A stretch of DNA of 38,314 nucleotides, taken from assembly GCA_947488615.1 (NCBI GenBank), contig CANKZU010000026.1, positions 1 through 38,314 of the forward strand, written 5' to 3'. The notes under the pieces are model-generated. The model saw only the letters and a program-made list of their open reading frames with translations. It was not told where the DNA came from and searched no databases. Source of the stretch: an uncultured Aurantimonas sp. (GTDB lineage: Bacteria > Pseudomonadota > Alphaproteobacteria > Rhizobiales > Rhizobiaceae). Position numbers and translations under genes: made by a program. Below are positions 32,135 to 38,314 of the stretch, in pieces; position 1 is the first letter of the stretch, and every line of letters starts with the position of its first letter.

Positions 32135-32479
32135 ATGAAAAAAGAGTTTGTCGGAATATTTGCCCTGTCTCTTTCACTTGGTTTAAGTGCACCGCCAGCG
32201 CTCGGTTACACTGTTGAATTCCCTGCGGCACCCGGTCAAGGTGAGAAAAGGATCACAATTGACCCAGACAATGGCGATGAAAAATGGGCGGAATGTACGG
32301 CTTCGATTACGGGCGGCGTTGTGAGATTTGCGGTGTTGAAAGGGCGGCGCAATACCACCGAAAGCTATCGATTTTCGGAGGGGCAGACTCGCGATGTGAG
32401 GAAGGGAGATTATCGTTTCATGGCTGGAGGAACTGTTTACAATAACGATGTGATTAAGGCATCTCTTTCTTGTCGATAG
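32135..32479 (+). CDS. exported protein of unknown function in the AT-rich islet
   Basis: A 114-residue protein with a signal peptide (KKEFVGIFALSLSLGLSAPP, cleavage near ALG-YT). The mature part has about 90 residues. It is beta-rich in appearance (KRITIDPDNGDEKWAECTAS, GGVVRFAVLKGRRNT, YRFMAGGTVYNNDVIKASL) and has two cysteines, one in AECTAS and one two residues from the end (SCR), which may form a disulfide. AGGAGG lies directly before the chosen ATG; an earlier in-frame ATG at 32099 overlaps the Cys-rich gene and should be ignored. It is probably co-transcribed with the Cys-rich gene, and the two may act together outside the cytoplasm. No family is recognised. Confidence 0.75.
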   Translation: MKKEFVGIFALSLSLGLSAPPALGYTVEFPAAPGQGEKRITIDPDNGDEKWAECTASITGGVVRFAVLKGRRNTTESYRFSEGQTRDVRKGDYRFMAGGTVYNNDVIKASLSCR

Positions 32480-32492
32480 CTTGACCATCTGA

Positions 32493-32515
32493 GAGCCCAA
32501 TTCAAAAGTTCACGA
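32493..32515 (+). repeat. right direct repeat of the AT-rich islet
   Basis: The copy of the 23-base repeat at 31666, 21 of 23 identical (GAGCCCAATTCA at its start, AGTTCACGA at its end). The two copies bracket about 800 bases that contain exactly the two exported-protein genes. After this copy the GC content returns to that of the chromosome. Confidence 0.75.
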
Positions 32516-32524
32516 ATGGATACA

Positions 32525-32626
32525 CTATCTTTCGGTGCGACTCGCCAGCATGAGGATGGCGGCATGGATTAGCTCGGTCAGCATCAGGCCGACCGTCTCG
32601 TCGCGGGACAGGCCAGTCTGGCGTGG
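32525..32626 (-). pseudogene. possible gene remnant
   Basis: A minus-strand open stretch of 33 codons without a start reads GLSRDETVGLMLTELIHAAI followed by LMLASRTER and a stop. The sequence is protein-like with a helical pattern, but it is preceded by a stop and lacks a ribosome site. It may be the 3' end of a gene deleted when the islet or its neighbours rearranged. A chance frame is possible. Confidence 0.25.
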
Positions 32627-32665
32627 TCATGGTTAACGAGGACTTAAAGATTCGGGCGTGACCTC

Positions 32666-32681
32666 CGTTTCACGTGAATCG
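32666..32681. other. parS-like site (13/16)
   Basis: CGTTTCACGTGAATCG keeps GTTTCACGTGAA and differs from the consensus at positions 1, 14 and 16. It is intergenic, between the remnant and the XRE gene. Confidence 0.55.
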
Positions 32682-32723
32682 ACCGACGGTCGGGTGGATG
32701 CGACCGCCCGCTTGTGAAAGCGG

Positions 32724-33119
32724 CTACCGCCGCCGTTTTTCCTTCAGCGCCTCTTCGGCGCGCGTGGCCGCTATCTCCAGCGCGGCGAGCAGACGCTTGA
32801 CGTCGGCGGCGGGAAGGATCGCGATCGTCTCGGCCAGCCGGTTGGCCAGCGCCGTCGCCTCGGGGCTCAGCCCGGCGGTTTCGACCGTAACCTTCGGATG
32901 CGAGAGTTCGGCCAGCCGCTCCAGCTCCTCCGCCTCGTCCCAGATCACATTGAGATAGCCGATGATGCGCTGCAGGAGTTCCCAGGTCGGGCGTCCGCGC
33001 CGGCCGTGTTCGAGCGCCGAGAGGTAGGCGCTCGAAATCCCGAGCGCGGCGGCCATTTCGCCCTGGGTCACGCCGCGCTCCTTGCGCATGACGCGGATCT
33101 TCTCGCCGAAGGGGGTCAT
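32724..33119 (-). CDS. XRE-family transcriptional regulator
   Basis: A 131-residue protein. The N-terminal 65 residues form a Cro/CI-type helix-turn-helix (FGEKIRVMRKERGVTQGEMA, then ISSAYLSALEHGRRGRPTWE). The C-terminal helical part contains VIWDEAEELERLAELSHPKV and ends in a basic helix. It is encoded directly after the Smr gene with a four-base ATGA overlap, a pairing seen in other Rhizobiales, so it is a chromosomal regulator and not part of a phage. Targets are unknown; the last gene of the mltA-smr-xre operon may control that operon. Confidence 0.92.
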   Translation of the reverse strand: MTPFGEKIRVMRKERGVTQGEMAAALGISSAYLSALEHGRRGRPTWELLQRIIGYLNVIWDEAEELERLAELSHPKVTVETAGLSPEATALANRLAETIAILPAADVKRLLAALEIAATRAEEALKEKRRR

Positions 33120-33679
33120 GAGAAGCGCCTTACCCGCACATAGAGCGCGCCCTCACCGCCGTGATGGCGCTCGGCGCTGTCGAAGCCGGACACCAGCGGG
33201 CGGAATTCCGGATTGGCGAACCACAGCGGCACCACCCGCCTGAGCACGCCGCGCGACCCGAACGCAGCGCCCGGACGGGCCCCGCGACCGGTGATCACCA
33301 GCACATGGCGCAACCCCATCACCTGCGCCTGGCGCAGGAAGCCGAGCAGCGCGTCGTGGGCGACATCCTGCGTCATCTCGTGCAGGTCGATGCGCGCCTC
33401 GATCGCGACCCGGCCCTTGGAGATCTTGCGCCGCGTGGGTCTTTCGATCGGGTGCTGGGTCAGCCGCCGGCCATTACGCTCCGGCGCCGCCGACGGACCA
33501 AGTGCGGCGGAGTCCCCCGTCTGCCGCCCGCTCGCGGCGGTAAAGGCCGGCGACAGCTTATCCTGCGACGGTTCCTCGGGCATTTTCGGATGCGCCTTGC
33601 CCTTCAGCGGCATCGCAGTGCGGGCGACGCTCGCCCACAGACGGGCATCCTCGCCGCTGAGACGCCGCCCGCGCCTCAT
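33116..33679 (-). CDS. Smr domain protein
   Basis: A 187-residue protein. After a charged N-terminal region of low complexity, the C-terminal half is an Smr domain: the DLH motif in EARIDLHEMTQDVAHDALLG, then RHVLVITGRGARPG and VLRRVVPLWFANPEF. Smr domains are nucleases that nick DNA or cut RNA, for example in MutS2 and in ribosome rescue. Stand-alone alphaproteobacterial members are not well characterised. It overlaps mltA upstream and the XRE gene downstream by four bases each, so the three are translated together. Confidence 0.92.
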   Translation of the reverse strand: MRRGRRLSGEDARLWASVARTAMPLKGKAHPKMPEEPSQDKLSPAFTAASGRQTGDSAALGPSAAPERNGRRLTQHPIERPTRRKISKGRVAIEARIDLHEMTQDVAHDALLGFLRQAQVMGLRHVLVITGRGARPGAAFGSRGVLRRVVPLWFANPEFRPLVSGFDSAERHHGGEGALYVRVRRFS

Positions 33680-34782
33680 CGCGCCAAGCTTTCGGCGAGC
33701 CCCGCCGGCGCCAGGACGTGAAAATCCGCCGCATGGCGAATCCGCCCGGCGATCCGGCCGGCGTCCGGTCCCGAACCGACGAAGATGTCGGCGCGGGCGG
33801 GCCCGAGAATGGCCGAACCGGTATCCTGCGCGATCATCAGACGGCGGAACGGCTCGTCGGCCACGACAAGCTGCGGCGCGTCGATGAAATAGGGCACGCA
33901 GAAGGTCGCGAGTTCCCGGTCGACCGCGATCGAGGTCAGCGCCGTGAGTGGCACCTTGGCCGCGCCGATCGGGCCCTTTTCCGGGTCATCCACCGGCATT
34001 TCCCGAAAGAAAATGAAAGAACGATTGCGATTGAACAGCGCCTGCCGCCGCTCCGGATGTGCCGCCAGCCATCCCCTGATGCCGTCCATGTCGGCTTCGG
34101 CCAGCGTCAGTTCGCCGTCATCGACCAGGCGACGGCCGATCGCGGTGAACGGATGCCCGGTCTTGGCGGCATAGCCGACACGGATCTCGCGCCCATTCTC
34201 CATGCGCAGCCGCGCCGATCCCTGAATGTGGATGAAGAACGCCTCAACCGGATCGTCGAGCCAGGCGATTTCCAGACCCTGTCCGGCCAGCGCCCCGGCT
34301 TCGATCGCGGCGCGGTCCAGATATTCCTCGAGCACCCCGCATGGGGTACGGCGCGCGAAGCGGAACGAGGAATCGAGCCCAGGCGGGCGCGACACGTCAT
34401 CGATCTTCACCAGATCAGGCGGCGGCGCGTAGAGCGGGAACCGGAAGTGCTCGGTGCGCTCGGCCGAGGCTGCAACAACCGGCTCGTAATAGCCGGTGAC
34501 GAAGCCCGGCGTACCGGTCTCGGCGCCGTCCGGCAGGATGCGCAGCGGGATGAAATTCGTCTCGAAGAATGACCGTGCCGCCGCGCCATCCAGATCGCCA
34601 GCGGCCATCGCCTCCTTTGCGGCCGAGCGAAAGGCGTCCGGCGCAATGCCCAGCGATCCCGCCAGCACCTGGTCCTTGACGAGCCGTGGGGCGCCGCCGC
34701 GAAACGCGGCGAATGCCAGGGCGTGATCGGCGCCGGCCCAGCCCGGCAGTTCGGCAAAGCTGCGGCGCACGAAGCGGGTCAT
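33676..34782 (-). CDS. mltA: membrane-bound lytic murein transglycosylase A
   Basis: A 368-residue enzyme that cleaves the glycan strands of peptidoglycan to 1,6-anhydromuropeptides. The MltA domain is recognised by FVTGYYEPVVAASAERTEHF, YLDRAAIEAGALAGQGLEIA and FFIHIQGSARLRM. The 3D domain at the end (QDTGSAILGPARADIFVGSG) holds the catalytic Asp, probably D332 in ADIFVG. No lipobox or signal peptide is visible at the annotated start, unlike E. coli MltA, so export may use an uncleaved or unrecognised signal. The smr-mltA-Tim44 order is normal for Rhizobiales. Confidence 0.95.
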   Translation of the reverse strand: MTRFVRRSFAELPGWAGADHALAFAAFRGGAPRLVKDQVLAGSLGIAPDAFRSAAKEAMAAGDLDGAAARSFFETNFIPLRILPDGAETGTPGFVTGYYEPVVAASAERTEHFRFPLYAPPPDLVKIDDVSRPPGLDSSFRFARRTPCGVLEEYLDRAAIEAGALAGQGLEIAWLDDPVEAFFIHIQGSARLRMENGREIRVGYAAKTGHPFTAIGRRLVDDGELTLAEADMDGIRGWLAAHPERRQALFNRNRSFIFFREMPVDDPEKGPIGAAKVPLTALTSIAVDRELATFCVPYFIDAPQLVVADEPFRRLMIAQDTGSAILGPARADIFVGSGPDAGRIAGRIRHAADFHVLAPAGLAESLAR

Positions 34783-34803
34783 GGAATGGCTCGCCGCTCC
34801 GGT

Positions 34804-35511
34804 TCAGTCTTCTTCGGATTCGGTCCCGGCCAGCTTCCAGTTCGGATCGCGCGAACGTAGGTCGCGCGAGAATGTCCAGACATCCTTGACCTCGACGACG
34901 GCTTCGGGATCGCCCTCGACGATCTCGCCGTCCGGCTTCAGCACAGCGGAAATCAACTGCGCCACGATGCGCACCGTCACCAGCGCCTCGCGATCCTTCT
35001 TTTCCGCGGACACGATCTCGGCGTCATCGATGCCGACAAAGGAGGACTGCATGCGCTCGCCGCGCTGTTCGCGGTCGGTGATCGCCTGTTCGAAGCCCTG
35101 ATACACCTCGTTCGACAGAAGATTCTGCAAAATCTTGCGGTCGCCGTCGGCAAAGGCGGTCACGATCATTTCATAGGCGAGCTTGGCACCCTCGAGGAAT
35201 TGCGCCGGCTCGAAATTCGGGTCGGCGTCGCGGATGCGGCGCAATTCGCCATTGAGCGGCGTGCCGGGCGCTGCCAGCTTGTCGATGGCCTCGTAGGTGG
35301 TCGGGGGCGCGGTAACATCACCGCCGGGCAGGCGGCGGTGCGGCAGGGTGACGACGTTATCGTTGGGCGCGGCTTCCCCCGGCCGGCCCTCTCGCCGCGA
35401 ATAGGGATCGAAGGGCGGGCGCTCGTTGCCGGTGCGCCGGCCGAGAACGCTGCGCAGCTGAAACAGGACGATCGCCGCAAGCACTATGAAAAAGATCGTC
35501 CCGAAACTCAT
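34804..35511 (-). CDS. Tim44-like domain protein
   Basis: A 235-residue protein with one N-terminal membrane helix (FGTIFFIVLAAIVLFQL) and a long polar linker. The C-terminal Tim44/TimA domain includes FLEGAKLAYEMIVTAFADGD, LQNLLSNEVYQGFEQAI and VIWTFSRD-like VKDVWTFSRDLRSRDPNWKL. The family is the bacterial relative of mitochondrial Tim44; the Caulobacter protein TimA is anchored in the inner membrane, with no known translocase link. The start at 35511 places the helix at the N-terminus; a longer frame adds 21 unlikely residues. It is divergent from fxsA and heads the mltA-smr-xre group. Confidence 0.93.
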   Translation of the reverse strand: MSFGTIFFIVLAAIVLFQLRSVLGRRTGNERPPFDPYSRREGRPGEAAPNDNVVTLPHRRLPGGDVTAPPTTYEAIDKLAAPGTPLNGELRRIRDADPNFEPAQFLEGAKLAYEMIVTAFADGDRKILQNLLSNEVYQGFEQAITDREQRGERMQSSFVGIDDAEIVSAEKKDREALVTVRIVAQLISAVLKPDGEIVEGDPEAVVEVKDVWTFSRDLRSRDPNWKLAGTESEED

Positions 35512-35670
35512 TGGTTCTGTCGCCTCGCCGTCGCTCTTGCCATCCGCCCCATATAGAGACGCCCGGCAATGCATTCAAATTCGTTTCCGGACTTCCTATC
35601 TGATCTTGCGACGCGGTGCTGCCCGAAATGCGCAAGAAGGGCATTATGCCGTCAAAGGAGTGACCAAACC

Positions 35671-36222
35671 ATGCCCTTCGCCCTGATTCCGTTCCTGCTC
35701 CTGGTGATTCCGATTCTGGAGATCGCCGTGTTCATCCTGGTCGGCAACATGATCGGCCTGTGGCCGACGCTCGGCCTCGTCTTGTTGACCGCGATCGTCG
35801 GCACGCTGTTGCTGAAGCAGCAGGGCCTGTCCACGCTGGCGCGCATCCAGGCCGACATCCGCGCCAAGCGGATGCCGGGGCGCGATCTCGTTCATGGCGT
35901 GATGATCGCGATTGCCGGCGTTCTCCTGCTCACTCCGGGCCTCGTCACGGACACGCTCGGCTTCCTGCTGTTCGTGCCGAAAATCCGCGACGGCATCTGG
36001 AATTTCATGAAAAGCCGCGTGGTCGTCGTGGCGCAGGGGTCTGGGACATCCGGCACATGGAATTCCGGCGCGCGCGGCCCACAGCCCGACCCGCGGGCTG
36101 GCGGCGGGCCGGACGTGGTCGATCTCAGCGGCGAGGAGTTCGAGCGCCGGCCCGACCCCTCCTCGCCCTGGAACGACAAGCGCGATGGCGACGACACGCC
36201 GCAGGGCCGCATCCTGCACTGA
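35671..36222 (+). CDS. fxsA: FxsA family membrane protein
   Basis: A 183-residue inner-membrane protein with three or four helices (ALIPFLLLVIPILEIAVFIL, GLWPTLGLVLLTAIVGTLLL, GVMIAIAGVLLLTPGLVTDT) and a polar tail rich in glycine, proline and aspartate. The motif PGLVTDTLGFLLFVPKIR is the FxsA mark. In E. coli FxsA eases exclusion of phage T7 by the F-plasmid protein PifA; its normal role is not known. GGAGTG precedes the ATG. The fxsA-secB order, with Tim44 divergent, is conserved across Rhizobiales. Confidence 0.94.
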   Translation: MPFALIPFLLLVIPILEIAVFILVGNMIGLWPTLGLVLLTAIVGTLLLKQQGLSTLARIQADIRAKRMPGRDLVHGVMIAIAGVLLLTPGLVTDTLGFLLFVPKIRDGIWNFMKSRVVVVAQGSGTSGTWNSGARGPQPDPRAGGGPDVVDLSGEEFERRPDPSSPWNDKRDGDDTPQGRILH

Positions 36223-36315
36223 GCCGGACGCGGCAGCGCGGGATCGCCTTCATCTTGTCCTCGCCTTGACCGCGTGATAGCGCTCGCGCCCATTATTTCC
36301 TGCCGGCCTGGCATA

Positions 36316-36347
36316 GCGCCCGGCCCGCTAACACTGGTACCGGGCGC
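36316..36347. other. hairpin between fxsA and secB
   Basis: GCGCCCGG and CCGGGCGC pair across a 16-base loop. There is no T-tract. It could weaken readthrough from fxsA into secB or mark the secB leader. Confidence 0.35.
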
Positions 36348-36395
36348 GCCTTCGCGGCGACATCAGCCGGGACCAGCATCGAGACGGGAGCCAAC

Positions 36396-36926
36396 ATGTC
36401 CGACACAAACGATCAGAAGACCACCGGCAACGGCAATGGTGCCGCCACCGGCGACGGCGCCGCCGCACAGGCCAATCCGCCGAGCATCAACATCCTCACC
36501 CAGTATATCCGGGACCTCTCCTTCGAGAGCCCGAATGCGCCGGGCGTCTTGCGCGGCCAGACCAAGGCGCCGGCCATCAATATCGGCGTCAATGTCGGCG
36601 CCAACCCGATCGAGGGCTCCGAGGGCGACTACGACGTGCGGCTGACGATGAACGCCAAGGCCGGCGAGGGCGCCGATCTGATGTTCAATGTCGAGCTCGA
36701 ATATGGCGGCGTCTTCAAGCTGCAGAATTTCCCGCAGGAACATCTCCTGCCGGTGCTGTTCATCGAATGCCCGCGGCTTTTGTTCCCCTTCGCCCGCCAG
36801 GTGATGGCCGACGTGACCCGCAATGGCGGCTTCCCGCCGCTGATGATCGACCCGATCGACTTCTCGCAGCTGTTCCAGCAGCGCATGGCCGAGGAGCGCG
36901 CCCGCCAGCAGGTCCAGACCGCCTGA
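36396..36926 (+). CDS. secB: protein-export chaperone SecB
   Basis: A 176-residue cytosolic chaperone that keeps precursor proteins unfolded and hands them to SecA. The core is recognised by NILTQYIRDLSFESPNAPGV, the strand EYGGVFKLQNFPQEHLLPVL, and the conserved IECPRLLFPFARQVMADVTR followed by GGFPPLMIDPIDF. The Asn/Gly/Ala-rich N-terminal 28 residues are a disordered extension typical of alphaproteobacterial SecB. It is convergent with dnaQ and ends at the palindrome at 36958. Confidence 0.97.
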   Translation: MSDTNDQKTTGNGNGAATGDGAAAQANPPSINILTQYIRDLSFESPNAPGVLRGQTKAPAINIGVNVGANPIEGSEGDYDVRLTMNAKAGEGADLMFNVELEYGGVFKLQNFPQEHLLPVLFIECPRLLFPFARQVMADVTRNGGFPPLMIDPIDFSQLFQQRMAEERARQQVQTA

Positions 36927-36957
36927 GGCGACGCCCTGCCATCAGGCTTGAAATACA

Positions 36958-36993
36958 AACGCCGGCGGCATCGCGCGATGCCGCCGGCGTTTT
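36958..36993. terminator. bidirectional terminator between secB and dnaQ
   Basis: A perfect palindrome with 15-base arms (CGCCGGCGGCATCGC and its complement). It is followed by TTTT on the plus strand and by GTTTGTATTT on the minus strand. It sits midway between the convergent stops. Confidence 0.88.
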
Positions 36994-37021
36994 GATGACC
37001 AGCACCTGGAGCGGGGCGCGA

Positions 37022-37747
37022 TCAGGCGTCGGTGGTCGCTGCCGCCTGCGGGCGCTCCAGAAACCGCCACCACAGCGCCTCCTCGCCCATCGTCGCGACG
37101 AAGGCGCGGTGGCGCGCGGCCTCGTCCGCCGTCAGCCGGGGCGGAAGCGGCACCGGCCGCGGCTCGATCCGGCCGAAATCGCCATCCGTCCCGTCGCCGG
37201 CCGTATCCGTCTCCACCGCCAGTCCCAGCGCCGCCTGCCGGCCGCCGATCAGCTCGATATAGACTTCGGCGAGCAGCTCCGAATCCAGCAGCGCGCCGTG
37301 CTTGTCGCGGCGGCTGGTGTCGATCGAAAAGCGCGAGCAGAGCGCATCGAGTGTCGCCGGCGCCATCGGAAACTTCCGCCGCGCCATCGGCAGCGTGTCG
37401 ATGACGCGCGAGGCGTCGATCGGCGGCTGGCCGATGCGCTTCAGCTCGGCGTTGAGAAACCGGGTGTCGAAGGCGGCGTTGTGAGCGATCAGCCGGGCGT
37501 CGGCGAAGAACGCGAGGAACTCCTCGGCGATTTCCTCGAACAGCGGCTTGTCGGCCAGGAATTCGTCGGCAATGCCATGGACGTCGAAAGCGCCGGGATC
37601 GACCTTGCGGCCGGCCGGGCGGACGAAGGTGTGATAGCTCTTGCCGGTCGGGATGTGGTTCCACAACTCGACGCCGCCGATCTCGATCACCCGCTCGACC
37701 TCCGGGTCGAGACCCGTGGTTTCGGTGTCGAAGACGATTTCCCGCAT
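37022..37747 (-). CDS. dnaQ: DNA polymerase III epsilon subunit, proofreading exonuclease
   Basis: A 241-residue DEDDh 3'-5' exonuclease that corrects errors of the replicative polymerase. Exo I is VFDTETTGLD (D7, E9), Exo II is LIAHNAAFDTRFLN (D94), and Exo III is DKHGALLDSELLAEVY (H150, D155), so all catalytic residues are present. The C-terminal 60 residues are a proline-rich linker and short helix (ALWWRFLE) that in E. coli binds the polymerase alpha subunit. In relatives coaE and aroE lie directly upstream; here the upstream side leads into non-conserved DNA and a mobile element. Confidence 0.96.
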   Translation of the reverse strand: MREIVFDTETTGLDPEVERVIEIGGVELWNHIPTGKSYHTFVRPAGRKVDPGAFDVHGIADEFLADKPLFEEIAEEFLAFFADARLIAHNAAFDTRFLNAELKRIGQPPIDASRVIDTLPMARRKFPMAPATLDALCSRFSIDTSRRDKHGALLDSELLAEVYIELIGGRQAALGLAVETDTAGDGTDGDFGRIEPRPVPLPPRLTADEAARHRAFVATMGEEALWWRFLERPQAAATTDA

Positions 37748-37941
37748 GATAGCCCCCGCTTTGGGGTGTTGTCGGCGATGGCAGCGGGCAGGGCAAGGGG
37801 TGGGGTGGGGGTGGATGGCGGGTATCCACCGGGTTAGGTGGATGTTCTTTTTATGTTCCCCGGGAGTTCGCGGTTACCTATCAGCGATCGATCCTTGACC
37901 TATGGAAAAACAGACGGCTTCGTGGATTGGTCCGTTCACGC

Positions 37942-38232
37942 CTATCCCGCGCCACCTACGCGAGCCACCTCACCAATGAGAACATCCAGCTCGGCTGCGA
38001 AATCTACCTGTACGGCCGTCGGGACGTCCTCGCGTGATCTAATTGGGGAGTGGAGGTGCATGTCAGCAATGTTACGGAGTGAACCTTCGAGGCGCTGCAT
38101 CGAGGCCTTGAAAGACTTCTGACCTCCATAATTGTTTGCCACTTCTGCAAAGGTATAGAAGCCAAGCACCCGGGGACGTGATTGAGGATTGTGCGCAGGA
38201 GCATCGCCGTTGACATGTGGCAACGGTTGGCC
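37942..38232 (-). pseudogene. unknown gene, probably cut by the insertion element
   Basis: A minus-strand frame of about 96 residues, open from a TGA at 38235-38233 and ending at 37942. The middle is protein-like (VLGFYTFAEVANNYGGQKSF, then LEGSLRNIADMHLHSPIRSR and VQVDFAAELDVLIGEVARVG). The only start is a TTG at 38223 without a ribosome site, six bases from the predicted end of an insertion element at 38238. I infer that the 5' part was displaced by the insertion. No family is recognised. Base composition is less GC-rich than the housekeeping genes. Confidence 0.4.
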
Positions 38233-38237
38233 TCAGC

Positions 38238-38314
38238 TGACCTGCCACTGAAGATTTCCTCCATCTGAGATTAGAGTCCGGCCCTTGATTGAAGGACGGA
38301 CAGATGAAGAGAAA
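38238..38314 (+). mobile_element. left end of a probable IS3-family insertion sequence (truncated by window)
   Basis: The last 77 bases start TGACCTGCCACTGAAG, which resembles the TGACCTGCC-type terminal repeats of IS407/IS51-group IS3 elements. They continue with AGAGTCCGGCCCTTGATTGA and AAGGA, then ATGAAGAGAAA at 38304. ATG-Lys-Arg-Lys is how OrfA of many IS3 transposases begins. The right end and target duplication lie outside the window, so this is recognition by resemblance. Confidence 0.55.

Noticed and set aside
38004..38264. Minus-strand frame containing MLLRTILNHV, like the start of some ISL3-type transposases
   Set aside because: The similarity covers only about ten residues, and the frame then loses any resemblance and runs across the predicted IS3 left end.

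Overview
The window is a GC-rich piece of an alphaproteobacterial chromosome, most likely Hyphomicrobiales (Rhizobiales). The evidence is gene order: cmk-rpsA, hslV divergent from hisB, hisB-DUF2628-hisH-hisA-hisF-hisE-coaA, and smr-mltA-Tim44 divergent from fxsA-secB next to dnaQ. In relatives this block lies close to the replication origin and parAB. Four sequences resembling the chromosomal parS consensus (TGTTTCACGTGAAACA) fit that: one intergenic site matches 15 of 16 bases, and three others match 13 of 16.

Layout. 1-1.4 kb: the tail of a secreted RTX protein, a 72-residue unknown and a small zinc-ribbon protein. 1.5-4.0 kb: a chemoreceptor and an exported Cache-like protein in one minus-strand operon. 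4.5-5.4 kb: RNase D and a 31-residue membrane peptide. 5.5-9.4 kb: a TAXI-type TRAP transporter (receptor plus fused permease). 9.6-11.6 kb: an exported esterase-like protein, tRNA-Ala(GGC), and an acidic-tailed TIGR02300 protein. 11.9-17.0 kb: aroA, a DsbA-like isomerase, a membrane protein, cmk and rpsA, ending in a strong terminator. 17.2-26.5 kb: hslV, a DUF4160/DUF2442 pair, and the his-coaA cluster. 26.6-30.0 kb: SbmA/BacA transporter, AlkB, HicAB, and a LuxR solo. 30.4-37.7 kb: hslU, an AT-rich islet, XRE regulator, Smr protein, mltA, Tim44, fxsA, secB and dnaQ. The right edge holds a truncated unknown gene and what looks like the left end of an IS3-family element.

The histidine genes HisB, H, A, F and E belong to one pathway, but the cluster is broken by two accessory inserts. 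One is a two-gene unit between hisH and hisA. The other is a pair of paralogous Uma2 genes around an antisense alpha/beta hydrolase, between hisA and hisF. At the first junction hisA has no ATG, GTG or TTG start that would keep its catalytic N-terminus. HslV and HslU form one protease but are encoded 12.6 kb apart on opposite strands.

The most novel-looking parts are: (1) the parS-like cluster; (2) the start-less hisA beside the two-gene islet; (3) an AT-rich islet flanked by near-identical 23-bp direct repeats, encoding a 14-cysteine exported protein and a second exported protein; (4) a DUF4160/DUF2442 pair whose promoter spacer contains a near-perfect palindrome and whose transcript appears leaderless; (5) a LuxR solo with Lys at the position of the acyl-homoserine-lactone-binding Asp. 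All calls rest on reading the sequence and recalling protein families; no database search was run.
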